Position numbers and translations under genes: made by a program
Origin: Brachycybe producta
Lineage: Eukaryota > Arthropoda > Diplopoda > Playtdesmida > Andrognathidae
Reading direction: 5' to 3'
Assembly (NCBI GenBank): GCA_036925085.1
Contig: JAUPFP010000001.1
Location: 13,479,854-13,543,853, forward strand
Length of the DNA stretch: 64,000 bases
The notes under the pieces: model-generated
Told to the model about the DNA's origin: nothing
The model's input: only the letters and a program-made list of their open reading frames with translations
Databases searched by the model: none
Shown: positions 49,097 through 60,844 of the stretch, piece by piece
How the letters are laid out: each line of letters begins with the position of its first letter
Numbering within the stretch: the first letter of the stretch is position 1

Positions 49097-49427
49097 GTAA
49101 AACTCCTTTTTTGCACCATTGTATGGAGAATAACATGGGGTTCATTTCTGCGTCACTTACACCTTTTAATGTGGTGTAGATTTGTGCTGCTGTATACATT
49201 CAGTAGCTAGAGCATTGAAATAGGATAAAACCATCAATGGCAGTTACTAGTATTGACGGTTTTACACCCTTCAATCTTGATGGTCTAGCTACTGAATGTA
49301 TACGGCACATTAAAAGGTGTAAGTGGCGCAGAAATGAACCTCATGTTAATCTCCATAGAGTGGCGCAGAAATGAACCTCATGTTAATCTCCATAGAGTGG
49401 CGCAGAAATGAGTTTTACTATACTACT
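49097..49427. repeat. Polinton right terminal inverted repeat, itself palindromic
   Basis: Ends GAGTTTTACTATACTACT, the inverse of the left end. Like the left end it folds on itself: 49097-49245 is an inverted version of 49260-49427. GGCGCAGAAATGA recurs at 49325, 49362 and 49399, giving a 37-bp unit present one more time than on the left. Confidence 0.9.
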
Positions 49428-49435
49428 CACACACG

Positions 49436-50024
49436 TACTGGCTACAAAATCCTAAGTCGGCAATAGAATGCATCTGTACATCACACTTCACCACAAATGG
49501 CGAGCAAAGCAAGCCACAGCAAATAACTTTCTTTTCAATATGGCACCAAACATTTACATGCTTGGAATCTAATTAGCTGTTAAATTTTTGCAAACATTAA
49601 TTTACATTTCTGTTATAAGAGGCCACCAAATTTTTAAAACTTCCCAATGGCTTCAGTTTTTATATGCTGAATCGGCTTGTTAGTTTTGGAAGGCTCCGTG
49701 GGCCCCTAGAAAGATTCCCAGGGGCCTTTCAGTTTAGAAAGGTTGCTGGAGACCACACAAGTTTGGAAAACATCTGTTATGACCACATTTAGTACATATT
49801 TTTTATTCCTTTATTTACGTCACAAATGTGGGGTGAAGATGCAGTTTCAAGGTTGATAAATGAACTCCATAAACCATATACCCATAAACCCATAAATAAT
49901 ATACAAAAATTATATGATCAAAATAATTACTGTCAAATTGTGTTTTGCTTTCCCTATAATATATACAATAACAATACAAATTCTTTAATGATACACAGCA
50001 CTGGAATTTTACACCTTTAAATAG
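49436..50024. other. Non-coding spacer
   Basis: Continuation of the Polinton target locus. No gene or repeat recognised. Confidence 0.4.
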
Positions 50025-50781
50025 TGTAACGACCCGACTGGTCCATCACAATACCTCGGGGAAATTTCAAACAAACTTACCCGGCTCCAGACTCCAAAGG
50101 GGGTGGGATCGCACCCGTAGCAGCCCTCTCCCCGTCAACCTGGGTAGTGCGACTCTACCCGGAGTCTCCCTCACCAGACACGACGGTCGATCCGTCACCA
50201 CAAAAATATCGCTGTGAAACACTTTCCACCACGAGCCGACGCAAGTAACGGCCGATAAAAGACAATTGCAGGATGGTGAATCTTCCACAGATTCGCCTCC
50301 CCGCAGTACTCCCCAATAAAACACAACATGGATGTAAGTAAAAATAAAACAAGATATTTATTACTTACACAGTAAAACAAGAGCAGTGATAATTTACACA
50401 ACTTGGCTGGTAAATTCAGACCAGCCAAGCCCCCATAAATCAAGAAAGGTCATAAGGCCAAAAGGCAACACAAACAAAAGCAAACAAAGAACACTGGAGG
50501 CCTCCTTGGCCTCCAACATGGATGATGTCTACTAGTCTGCTGCCTACAACACACTGCCCAGAACAAATGGCTGACTAGACTACTGATACCTCCAAGTAAC
50601 TCCACCTGGAGGGGACAGTGGTCACTTCTGACCTTTCACCCATTGACTCCAATGGTGAGAGGTCTGCTGGCACCAATATGGTGTCCGTCCTAGCAGCCTA
50701 CTGCATGCTGCCAGGTAGATCACCATAGGGAGTTCGTCTGCTCAATTAAAAAATTTTGATTGAGCAGACCAGGTTGCCACA
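50025..50781 (-). mobile_element. Solo LTR (family L, diverged subfamily)
   Basis: On minus it starts TGTGGCAACCTGG and ends CAGTCGGGTCGTTACA. Flanked by ATAG (50021-50024 and 50782-50785). The body differs from copies 1-3 except for the termini and a GGGGAG-type block near 50300, so it is a sister subfamily. 757 bp, no internal region. Confidence 0.85.
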
Positions 50782-50932
50782 ATAGCATAGCATAATTTCG
50801 TCCGATTAATTTCAAAACCCAAGTGCTAAGTCATGGGTCATAATTCAAGAAAATAAGACTAAATGCGGCATACACAAAATCACCACACGAGAAACATATC
50901 CTTTTCATGTGAGTAACGTTTTAACCCTTGAA

Positions 50933-51343
50933 CCACGTCGGAATTTATATAAATTTAAATGAATAAATGAACAGTTTTTTTTTCTCAAGGTCAACTATAT
51001 GTTGAACCCTTCCCACCCAAGAACCCCATGATATTAAATTGGAGAGGAGAAAAGGTTGGAAAGTGTAGAGGGGGAAAGAGAAAAGTGGGAGGGGTGACGA
51101 AAATTGAAATGAAAGGAGTAAAAAAAAGAAAAAACGACGCGCATGTGCACACCAGAGAAAATGAAACGCTCATTTTCTCTTTCAAATATAAAAAAGGGGA
51201 GGGGATAATAGTAGCAAAATTAAACTAGAATTTTTTTGCTCCACCCTTTTATGAATTGGGTTGTTGGGTTTGTTACATGGTCTGACGGAATAAAAGGGTG
51301 GAGGAAAAGAAATTCCAATGCTGGGCACAATTGCCTGTGAATT
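50933..51343 (-). mobile_element. Family A repeat, copy A6 (long variant)
   Basis: Reverse-complement copy with CACGTCGGAATTTATATAAA, CCTTCCCACCCAAGAACCCC and GACGCGCATGTGCAC. It includes the extra segment seen in A3 and a degraded family P MITE (about 51228-51346). A (TA)n array begins immediately after the head. Confidence 0.75.
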
Positions 51344-51349
51344 TTACTA

Positions 51350-51590
<241 letters not shown>

Positions 51591-51639
51591 CATGGCAGAT
51601 TACACAATGTGAGATGTTCAGCTAACCCATGTTGATACC

Positions 51640-52140
51640 ATTAAATATCTTTTCTTAACCTTGTGAAAGGACATGCTTTGGAAAGATCATATAACCAAAG
51701 CAGTTGCCAAAGCTAATCAAAAGCTGCGGTTTGTACAACACACCCTTAAACATTGTAAAGAAAATGTAGAGAAGGTCTGTTACTTTACCCTAGTTAGACC
51801 TATCTTAGAATAAAGTTCCCCAATTTGCAGTCCATAAAACAAGAAATAGAAATGGTGCAGCACAGAGCTGCAAGATTTGTAAAGGGATGGTATATACTGA
51901 CAGTGTATCATCTATGCTCCAAGAGCTAGAATGGGAATCATTAGCAGGCCGAAGAAATGAGCAAAGCCTTGCTCTTCTGGGATGTTTGCTGTCTTGTGAT
52001 AACATTACCCAGCTTAATGGTTTACTAACTAGAAATCCTCGCAAAGGTAGATTTGGGCATTCAAAGACTTTCAATGATGCATATTTTTGGTCTTTTTTAA
52101 TGTTATTGGACTAAGGAATTCTCTTCCTGTGAATAGTTCT
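51640..52140 (+). pseudogene. Jockey/CR1-like LINE fragment, 3' part of RT
   Basis: The broken frame includes ANQKLRFVQHTLKHCKENV, an LVRPILE motif and MLQELEWESLAGRRNEQSLA, then AYFWSFL. These match the region downstream of the RT palm in Jockey/CR1-like LINEs (compare LSELGWDSLLERR in the 55433-56957 element). Several stops. Confidence 0.7.
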
Positions 52141-52199
52141 TTGTTAGGACAATTTCAATTTCATGATGATGTCTTATTTTTAAATAATGACAATCAGTC

Positions 52200-53139
52200 G
52201 TGATTGGGAGCAATCCCCCTTGCCACATGGCTTTCGAGCTAATATATATACATATATGTATACATAGTTAGATTCCCCGTTTTCAGACTTCTGATGGTGC
52301 GCTCTACAAAGGATTCAGTGGTAGTTGTGAAGTGCAATAAACGACAACATCCATGGACTGTGAAAACAACTTTGAAAAAAAAGTCAAATCAGCAGTACAT
52401 GAAAGATGAGTACCCTAGCTCTTGTTACCACTTACCCCTTTGATATAATTCTGTCTAGAAATATCCCCTTTGATATAAATATCCAGAAATAATTATGTAA
52501 AACATGCACTTTGGTTAAACTGTTCACTAAACAAAAACCTAATAACACTGGAGTGAATTAAAAATAATGAATAGGTGCGAAACCCTAAATTAATGTTGGT
52601 TTTTTAACATCATATAACCCATTGATTTAGTTGTCCGCCCAACAGAAAGAGTGGGAAGGTGTGACACATCCCAGGATCTTTACAAATTTGAGAGGCTCCT
52701 GCCGGCTTACTTACATAATATTTTCCATTTTCAACTCACATAGTTCAACTTTCTACACATATTTTACGTTGTTAACAACTAGATTAAATTGCAAAAGTTT
52801 GTTATAGTTTTTTAAATATGTATTCTTAAATAACATGCATGTTACAGGCAATACTCAGAATTGTATAAAAGTGAGTTGTATATAAAAACTCACCTCTGCA
52901 TCATGCATTTTGCATCACCGTAAACAATGCTCACCAAGCGGTACTACACTGCTACATTCCTGGCATAATATAAAATTACTGCTGCATCACTTTTAATAAA
53001 AAAAATAAATGGCATCAATTAAAGTCTCCCCTCAACCATTATTAAATGACAATTAAATAATATTTTTTTTCCTTTTAATGCATGAATAGCTTTTCAACAA
53101 TAGAGGACATTTATAAAAAAAAGCATTAGTTTGCTATAT
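52200..53139. other. AT-rich non-coding DNA
   Basis: Starts with short TA repeats after the LINE fragment. No gene recognised. Confidence 0.35.
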
Positions 53140-53920
53140 TGTCACGACCCAGCTTTGCTCCTGTTGGAGCAAAACTAAAACTCCTGTGTCATCTGCTAGG
53201 CGCCTGTTGGGCTGCCAGGCAGATGACAAAATGGCCAGCAAGGGTCACTGTCCTCCCCCAGGTGGAGCAGCCTGGGGGTGGTATATAATGGCGGCGGCGA
53301 TTATAACCTGGCCAGTGGAAGTAGACCCTTTATGCTGTGTTCATGTTATTGTTTGTGCTCCATCTCAATACTCATCATTTGGCCAAGATGGCCACCATTG
53401 CATCTTTGCTTGTTGCTTGGTTAGAGGTGATTGACCTCTCCTCCAAGATGAATTAGTCAGGAGATTTATTCATATTTTCTATGTGAGTGTTTTACCATTT
53501 ATTCTGTTGAATAAATAATACGTCTTTTGTTTCACTCATTCACTGTGTCCGTGTCCTAATTATTTATTTGCTTAATAATAATTGTGGGGAAGTTACCGTG
53601 GAGAGGGTGGGAGTTTCGTGTGGGTTGTGACTGTCCACCACCGTCCTGTTTCGGCGTGAATATTCGTCATGTCGGCCGGTGCTTCGTGCGCAGTTTGTCC
53701 ACGGTAGGATTCATCGGGGGTCTACCGTGGAGTCTCCTACAATCGGCGGCAATTCACCGTCGATTTGCGGAGAGACGGACTCCCAACCGGTGCTACCCAT
53801 CGTCATGGATGGACGAGAGGAGGGCTGGCCTACACTGAACCTGTCCCGTGGGAGTCAGCGACCGGCGAAACAGGTAAGTTTTTCTGGGGGTTTTGTAACG
53901 GGCAGAATCGTTTCGTTATA
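53140..53920 (+). mobile_element. 5' LTR of a family L retrotransposon (copy 3)
   Basis: Starts TGTCACGACCCAGC and ends TTTCGTTATA, 781 bp. It contains the family blocks (AAAATGGCCAGCAAGGGTC; GTATATAATGGCGGCGGC as TATA region; CACTGTGTCCGTGTC). Unlike the other copies it is followed by a primer-binding site and gag sequence, so it is a true 5' LTR. Confidence 0.88.
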
Positions 53921-53921
53921 A

Positions 53922-53939
53922 TTGGTGGAGGCGCCGGGT
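53922..53939 (+). other. Putative tRNA primer-binding site
   Basis: TTGGTGGAGGCGCCGGG begins two bases after the LTR. TGG plus a GC-rich stretch would pair with a tRNA 3' end terminating in ...CCTCCACCA. The tRNA species is not assigned. Confidence 0.6.
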
Positions 53940-54756
53940 AGTGCTACCGCCAGCCTCTCTTGTGCGGTTGGGAAGACCGGAGTCATGATTATGCCGGTAG
54001 GGCATAGACATTTGTCACGGAACTACGGCTGAAAGCGGCTTAGGGCGTAGTAGTCCGGTGAAGGACCGTGGGACACGGACGGTTGTCCGTGAAAGGTAAT
54101 TTTACCGTAAGTAGATGGTGAATTATGGATTTTTGTCTGTAGATCACCGTTTGAACAAGGTAAAAGTACTCCAACCGTGAATTTAACCGTGGGACACGAA
54201 TTTTTATCCGTGACACCGTGGTTATTTACGGTCCTACCGCTAATTGTCGGTGTTTTGCGGACTTTTGTCCGTAAATTCACCGTATTTTACGGTAGAGTTC
54301 CTTCCAAATAAGTGGTGGCCATTTCTGCCCGTGTTTGCACGGACGAAATCGGCCAAGACCCTGTTTTCCTGATGTCTGGTCGGGGAAGCGGTTTATTGGA
54401 GGGTTTGGAGCTGCATTCCCGCATCGTCGGCCGTAGATTACGGCCGGGGGCCAGCACCCGGTTGGGGGTGCTGTTAGCGGGAACAGACACGGTGATTCCT
54501 CGGAGGAAGGTGCCATAGGGGCTGACCCAACGAACCAACCTCCAACCGGAGACTTTGTGACAGTGCGGCCACACCGTGAGAGCAATGTCACCAGGGGAGC
54601 ACCATTGGATGGTGAAGTAGGGGTTGCTCTGACCACGGCTGGGACAGGGGATGGCCAAGGGCCGGCCTGTTAACCTCTACTGCCTCCCGTCCAGTTGGAC
54701 AGGGAGGTGGACTCTTACTGAAAGAGGTAGAGAGGTCCCGGTCGGGTGCCAGTTCG

Positions 54757-55430
54757 GTGGACACGGCGTCATGGTTGGCATCAATGACCAAAGAGCAACT
54801 CTGGTCAGTTGCCCGTGGGATTGACCGCCTGCGGTTGCAGGGCGCAATTCCCATGGAAGGGCAACCGGAGTTCTCACTGTCACCCATGCACCAGAGGGAT
54901 GCACGAAGGGGGGTGCCACCGGCTCTGGCCGAGCGGATGCCTCCAGGGGGAGGAACTTGGACCGCTACTGTGGGAGTTGGTCGGGAAGTTTCTCCGACCG
55001 AGTGACCGAGGGTCCACCTGGTGGATCCCACGAATGCTGGGCCTAATGCTGAGACTTCGAGGAACCGGAGCAGGGCACCACGGCGGGTAAGTACCGTGCC
55101 GTGGCTGCCTTCACCGGCCATCCCGTCGGGGATACAGGTGTTTGGGTTCTTCAACATGGTCCACTCGTTCATTCGGTTTGATGCGCGAGAGGAAATTACG
55201 CCTTTTCTCCGGCAGTTAGAAGCCAAGGCACGGGCCCAACACTGGACGGATGAGGCCAGGTGCAGCTTCTTTACGTACCTGCTGGATGGTCCGGCTGAAG
55301 AACATTACGCCTGTTTGGTGGAGTTCAAGCCGAACCTGACGTGGCCGGAGCTGAGGCAGGCCATGCTTCACCGGAAATCGTCCCCTACGTCCCCAGAGAC
55401 CCCCAGGCTAGGGGAGGGACGAAACGATGA
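54757..55430 (+). pseudogene. LTR-retrotransposon gag, 5' part, truncated
   Basis: One frame with an in-frame TGA near 55003. The C-terminal part has FFTYLLDGPAEEHYACLVEF, then TWPELRQAMLHR, the capsid-like segment of Ty3/gypsy-type gag. Codon use is GC-rich, unlike neighbours. The frame ends abruptly at about 55430 where a minus-strand LINE begins. No zinc knuckle, protease or pol follows. The region 53940-54756 is untranslated leader containing repeated ACCGTG words. Confidence 0.75.
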
Positions 55431-55432
55431 AA

Positions 55433-56957
55433 TACAGGGTGTTACAGCATTGTCAAAACAAAACAAAATTATGACTCCCATAAAATACGTTTTTCCTGCA
55501 CAAAATCCCCAGCAAGCGAGTTCCATTGTCGAATCGCCCTAGGGACAAATGACCAGTAATAAGAATCTGTTCGTGCAAAAATCTCTCCAAATTTGTTAGA
55601 GTGGTCACCCCTACCCAAATATAATGCCCTGCAAAGTTTACTTGAAGTAGGTTTAGGACAAGAGCCTTCTAGCATTCGATTAAAGATATTAAGACTAAAA
55701 TCTGAACGTCTTTCAAGTAAACTATCCCAACCAAGCTCTGAAAGCATTTTAGTTACACTGTCGGCATATCCATATTTACCACAAACAAACCTAGCAGCCC
55801 TGCGTTGGACCATTTCTATAGAGTGAGCTAAGTCTTCAGTGTGGGGATTCCACATGGAGCTGCAGTATTCTAGATGGGGACGTACTAATGATTTATATGC
55901 TATACATTTTACCTCTCTGGGACACCTTCTTAGAATGTGTTGACTAAACCTAAGCATCTGCATAGACTTGGAAATAATCTGTTCGACATGCAGCTTCCAA
56001 GAAAACTTAGCTGTAATCGTTACCCCCAAATATTTATAAGAATCTACATTATTAAGTGGAATGGCCCCTATTCTATATGGAAATATTATTGGATTCTTTC
56101 CCCTAGCTACCCTCATTACACAACATTTTCCCTTATTAAGTTGAAGTTGCCATTTAGAACACCATGCCTCTATTGCTTTCAAGTCACTATCAATAATATG
56201 GCAATCATTGTCAGAGGTAACCTCACGATAAATTATTGTATCATCTGCAAATAGCCGGCAATTGCTTCTAACTTGACTGCTGAGGTCATTGATATATAAA
56301 AGAAACAGAAGCGGACCCAACACACTACCCTGAGGAACCCCTGATGTAACCCCTATCCAGTCAGATTCAGACCCACCTGCAACAACCCTTTGTTTCCTAT
56401 CACTCAAAAAAGAATGCACCCATTTATACACCTGTTCACGCAATCCATACCCACTAATTTTTGTCATTAGTTTTGAGTGAGAAACTGTGTCACATGCATT
56501 GCAGAGATCAAGAAAAACCAAATCTATCTGACTGCCTTTGTCTAAAATTTTCTGAAGGTCATCAACAAAAAGAATAAGCTGGGTTTCACATGAACGCCCC
56601 CCCTAAGAAACCCATGCTGGTTATCACACAAAAGATTGATTTCTATAAGAAAATTCATTGAAGAGGAATGTATAATATGTTCAAGGACCTTGCAAACTAT
56701 CGAGGTTAAAGACACGGGTCTGTAATTAGTTACCTGAGACTTGTCTCCTGATTTAAAAATTGGACTAACATTAGCTAATTTCCACATATCTGGTACAATA
56801 CCTACATCTAAACTCTGTTGAAAAATTAACTGAAGGTATGGCCCCAACTCTTGTGCAAGATTTTTTAAAATGATAGCATACATCCCATCTGGACCACAGG
56901 TTTTATTTGAGTCTAATTTTAGAAGTTGCTTGACTATCCCATCTGCAGTTATTACAT
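55433..56957 (-). mobile_element. 5'-truncated Jockey/CR1-like LINE
   Basis: Reverse-strand element. It begins (its truncated 5' side) near 56957 in the RT fingers region and ends near 55433 after a short 3' untranslated segment. It separates gag sequence from Polinton remnants. No flanking duplication could be identified. Confidence 0.8.
55469..56883 (-). pseudogene. LINE reverse transcriptase, partial, one frameshift
   Basis: Two frames, 56883-56542 and 56521-55469. Visible: SPIFKSGDKSQVTNYRPVSL, a DNQHGF motif, TSGVPQGSVLGPLLFLLYIN and the catalytic FADDTIIY. The C-terminus has LVRPHLEYCSSMWNPH and RRAARFVCG. This is the RT palm and thumb of a Jockey/CR1-type LINE, which copies its RNA at nicked DNA. 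The frame changes in a C7 run near 56596-56602. The endonuclease is missing (5' truncation). Confidence 0.88.
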
Positions 56958-57218
56958 TTTTTTCTTTTTACAGACAAACTTTTGCTCGTTCTAAAATATA
57001 AACTTCTAAAAAATAAATTCAGTTCTGTATAAAGTAGAAGATTTGTAATAACACTTGCATAGGTATCTTTTCCGTGAGTGAAGATGAATCTTTCAACTGT
57101 AGTTGCTCTCGACATTCACCATTTAGTCAAAGATCACACCTATAAGCCTAAATCACACTTTTCTTGATTTATGTATCAATTCGGTGAATGAGCACGACAA
57201 AAAGATATAAATCTTTTC

Positions 57219-57405
57219 ATTTCCATATCGGGTGAATTGATAAATAATGCTCCTCACTTTGAGAAGACCATTGTTCTCCTATTAGATGACGTGTTTTCAG
57301 GCAAAATTTCATCTGGAAAACTTACTGTTGCTTTTGCTTTGGTTATTCAGTTAACAAAAAGTGGATTTGGTGAATCTCTTGCTGTTTGCATTGGTGAATA
57401 TCTAT
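57219..57405 (+). pseudogene. Bcl-2 homologue fragment of the second Polinton
   Basis: The open stretch has SSGKLTVAFALVIQL followed by KSGFGESLAVCIGEYL, aligning with the BH1 region and following helix of the intact gene (there WGSIIVAYALLIEI and CGFSQQMAVCIGNFL). The W of BH1 is replaced (S-G-K). BH2 and tail anchor are missing because the sequence joins directly to the 3' end of the dUTPase at about 57405. Confidence 0.75.
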
Positions 57406-57687
57406 TTATAATAATAGTATTCCTATATTTCTTCTATAATTTGAGTCAATAACTCCTCCGAGAACATCAATTCTAAAATGAAGAGCAATCCCAGACCTTG
57501 GCGCGATTCTTCCATAGCATCCAATAGGTAAAGCTAAAGCTAGATCAGTCATACAAAGCATTCTCTCACCACATTTTATAACATAATTGTATGCAGAATA
57601 GAGATCATATCCAGCATCTCCAATGTCATAAGGCATAGAACAGGCATAAAACAGTTACCACTCAATTTTTGAAACATGATTCTGCAT
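57406..57687 (-). pseudogene. dUTPase fragment of the second Polinton
   Basis: Motif 1 [10 protein letters not shown], motif 2 APRSGIA and motif 3 [13 protein letters not shown] are present. Motifs 4 and 5 are deleted at the junction with the Bcl-2 fragment. A TAG/TAA interrupts the N-terminal leader. Inactive. Confidence 0.85.
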
Positions 57688-57689
57688 GC

Positions 57690-57735
57690 TAAACAAAAAA
57701 CAAAAAAACAAAAAAAAAAAAAAAAAAAACAAGTG
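57690..57735. repeat. A-rich run
   Basis: CAAAAAAA-type runs and a stretch of about 20 A lie between the dUTPase and PolB remnants. Confidence 0.7.
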
Positions 57736-57769
57736 TAAAACAGTATTTATTTGTGTTCATTAATTTTCT

Positions 57770-59560
57770 TTTATACAATTATACTTTTAAAAAAAAATAT
57801 CTGAGTGCAAGAGTGGTTATCCTATTATCATTTACATACATTTTATTATCAAATGCATTCAGTGCAATTTTATTAACTTCAAGAGAGTCATATCTTTTTG
57901 AAATAATCTGGTTTTGTACTACCATAGTTGGCAATGGAGCATGTTAGGCATCAACATACATTGTATGATTAAATTGTGATGCTACAATATGTTTCTTTAT
58001 ACCTTTTGCTTTACATTTATATTGTTTGTTACTCAAAAGCACTGAATACATTTTAGCCTTAAGAGCTACAAATTTTGTAATAAGCACACCATTCATTTCA
58101 TCTTTGAATTTACCTAATACTTTTGTATTCTTGGCAAAATATAAAGGATGGTTTTTGGAATAATCACTTGTATCCATGTAAGATTGGTATTGCTTCATAT
58201 CATTATACAAATCTTTAGTTTTTATATGCATAGTAAGGCTATCCGTATCTGTATACAATAATTTCAAGTGTGTTCCTGGATATTTTGATTTTAAAACATA
58301 ATAAAAAAATTCATACATTAAAAGTTTTGAAATTTCTAAAATAATGAGGCCAGTATACAAAGGTTTATTATTTTTGTTTTAAAGTCATTACATGTTCATA
58401 TGCAGGATCCTCAGATCGTTTACATTCATGTGCAACAACATTTCTCAGGTAATCAATGATAACATAGGAATATGATCATGCTTCATGCTTTTGAGTAGGT
58501 TTAGTATATGGAGAAGTAGGATTAGGAATAGGTCCATTCACTTTTTGTATTATACTCTCAAAATCAAAATAAGCAACATATGGACAATGGAGAGTTTTAT
58601 GAAAGTCATTGAATTTTAATTGACAATTGTCATCATTTGGAAGTGTAACTTTTGCTGCTTTGTGGATTAAGCACATAGGACTATGTCGATCTAAAGCACT
58701 TTTTACAGAAAATGCTTGACAGCATTGATAACAAAAAAAACTTTTTATTCAAGCCCTGATGTCCAAGCAGTCTAGACATATTTTGTATAAGAAAATAATG
58801 CTTTTCATGGTATAGCAGATTAATTTCGTGAATTGAATCAAAAGTGCTTATTTGTAATGGAAGAATATACTTTTCATATGCAAAAACATTAATTTTTTAG
58901 TTATTAGCAATTTCAAATTTTGTTATCTGGCTAATACTTACTGGATACTCAAGCATGGATGTATCTAATTTTGATTCATATTTAGTGTAATGATTCATTC
59001 TATTTGGATTATTATGTCCATGTATTGGATATAAATGTGCTAATATACACCATAAAAAGCATTTATTATCTTTAGACTTGATGTTTAAAATTGCTGTTTT
59101 GTTTATAAGTTTGAATGGAAGTTTAGCTGAACACCCACTCCGAAATGGAGAATATTTACCAATTTTAATTTCCAAATTTTGAATAGAACTAATTGTCCAC
59201 CCCGACCCTTTGCTTATAAAAGACTCTGTAAATCACATATTATAAGAGCAATAGTCTTCTATAGTGTGAGCTATTTGCTCTTTGGTCATAATTAATTTCA
59301 TTTTGCTACAAAAATATGCAGAATTTGACTCATATGCTACAGTTGGTTGACTGTAAATATCGACAACTTTAGATTTTTGAAAAGTAACACATAGATAGAT
59401 AGATTTGGAAGCACAATCGCATGTTATTACTCCATTCATTTAATAGTTCAAATAAGTCATTATTTACAGATTGCAAATAATTATTAATATTTGCATAATA
59501 ATTGTATTACTAGAATGTTCAAACACAGCAATTATATGATCAAAACCAGTCACACTTTTG
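57770..59560 (-). pseudogene. DNA polymerase B remnant of the second Polinton
   Basis: C-terminal piece (57770-58375) with motif C YTDTDSLTMHI and LGKFKDEMNG. It is joined near 58375 to the exonuclease region (YVAYFDFESI near 58570), so motifs A and B and the RDHDHY region are deleted. The N-terminal piece (58860-59440) has KYSPFRSGCSAKLPF and KTAILNI. The 59500s keep a TGFDHII segment matching TGFDGLI of the first copy. Many stops. Inactive. Confidence 0.88.
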
Positions 59561-59565
59561 TTTGC

Positions 59566-59981
59566 TCAGTGACAATTCTAGCTGTCCAGTGATCAATTAA
59601 AGCCACTGTTTTTAATGTTTTAAATTTTAAGTCACTAGCTTTTCCTTCTTTAAGTGATCTGTTGATCCACTTACTGATCAGGTCATAATTTTCTTTTTTG
59701 ATGGGCCAGCATCAGTCACATCAGACTTTCGTTTTGTTGCTCTTTTTTTTCGGAGGCGCAATGTAAACATCGGTTTCACTGTATCACTTTCAGTTTCAGT
59801 AGGAATCTGCTCTGGTGTGGTTTTCTTTGGCTGGTACTTTCTAGGTTGCTAATTTCTAATGTTTGTTTTCTTATGTGCTTCCTTTGGAATTGTGAGATCT
59901 AGTAAGAGAATAGTATGAGTATAGAAATGTATTCTTTGATGAAAATTTTGAATTCATACCTATGGTATCACAAGAGTTCAT
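59566..59981 (-). pseudogene. PC4-like gene remnant with conserved small intron
   Basis: Exon 1 (59960-59981) is ATG plus six codons and one base, then donor GTATGA. The acceptor CTCTTACTAG precedes exon 2. The coding sequence shows LISKWINRSLKEGKASDLKF and ALIDHWTARIV, matching KITKWLETGNKKEKIQDF and LIDQWNIRIL of the intact-lineage gene. It is cut at about 59566 where PolB N-terminal sequence follows, so the DIR half of the PC4 fold is lost. Confidence 0.65.
59899..59959 (-). other. Candidate 61-nt intron in the PC4-like remnant
   Basis: Phase and position match the 67-nt intron at 45692-45758, although the sequence is not conserved. Donor GTATGA and acceptor TTACTAG. Confidence 0.6.
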
Positions 59982-60585
59982 GTTTTGTTTTGTTTTCTTT
60001 TTCAGCAAAAAATTCACAAATATTTTTTTGAATTTGAATGATAAAAATCACTAGGCTCAGGTTGTAGAAATTTTCCAAATCCTAATGTGCTTTTGTATTC
60101 TAAAATTTAGTCTTTTATAGGAAATTCTTGAAAGCACAATGCTACTTTGATTGGTTTGTTATTTAAAAAGTGTATTGGAAATTAAAAATAATTAGTTGCA
60201 ATTATAAAAATTTTTTTAAAATTAACTATTAGATGAGTAAAATAATAAATCACTAATTGCAGAAAATTGTAAATTTCATTACTCATGTCCATTACTAATG
60301 TGATTCATTATTTGTAATTACATAATGGATGTGATAAAATAATTCCACTTAAAGTTGATTACTGTATACCAAATTATATTTATATTGTGAAATTCTTTAT
60401 TGGCCAACATAATTGTTATCATAAATTTTCTCTAGTTTTGCTACATAGTATGAAACTTGACTTTTAATTAAAGTTTAAATTTATACCAGTAATTTTCTGA
60501 AATAATGTTTATTTTTGTAATTATAGTGTACAATAAAAATAAATAATGTCTTTGCCATTAAAATCTTTTTAAAAATTATTTTTCA

Positions 60586-60795
60586 AACAAACTTTTTTTC
60601 TGTTAAACACTGATAAATGTTGTGACATTTATAGTCTAAAAAAGATCATCTAAATAATAACTACTTGAAAATATCATTTCGAAAATAAACTTTTTTATTA
60701 AATACTGATAAATGCTATGACATATTTTTAAAGTGTGTAAAGAAAAGATTGTCTAAATAATTATTTGAAAATATCATTTTGAAAATAATTAATTC
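60586..60795. repeat. Two-copy tandem repeat, unit about 100 bp
   Basis: TGAAAATATCATTT, AAACTTTTTT and ACTGATAAATG words occur twice in the same order. The surrounding 60000-60840 is AT-rich without genes. It corresponds in position to the upstream region of the right arm in the first Polinton. Confidence 0.6.
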
Positions 60796-60844
60796 TTATA
60801 TAACAATGACTGCCATTGTAATGTTTTCAATAATAGAATTTATG

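Larger units (their letters stand above)
30584..49427. mobile_element. Polinton/Maverick, complete from TIR to TIR
   Basis: The element is 18,844 bp, within the usual 15-20 kb. The ends are AGTAGTATAGTAAAACTC and its reverse complement, matching the AGT...ACT rule. It is flanked by the 6-bp duplication CACACA (30578-30583 and 49428-49433), the Polinton size. The order on plus is Bcl-2, conserved ORF, small ORF, ATPase, small basic ORF, 'LIGN' ORF, integrase, F54H12.2-like protein, basic virion-like protein, major capsid and protease. On minus are dUTPase, PolB and PC4-like. On plus again are an early leader exon and a RING protein. Later insertions are a hAT MITE (31863) and two solo LTRs (43390 and 44588). 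Many core genes carry frame breaks, so it is not autonomous as assembled. Confidence 0.95.

Noticed and set aside
54277-55226. Several 80-212-codon frames on minus opposite the gag
   Set aside because: Shadows caused by GC-rich codons of the plus-strand gag and leader. No motifs.
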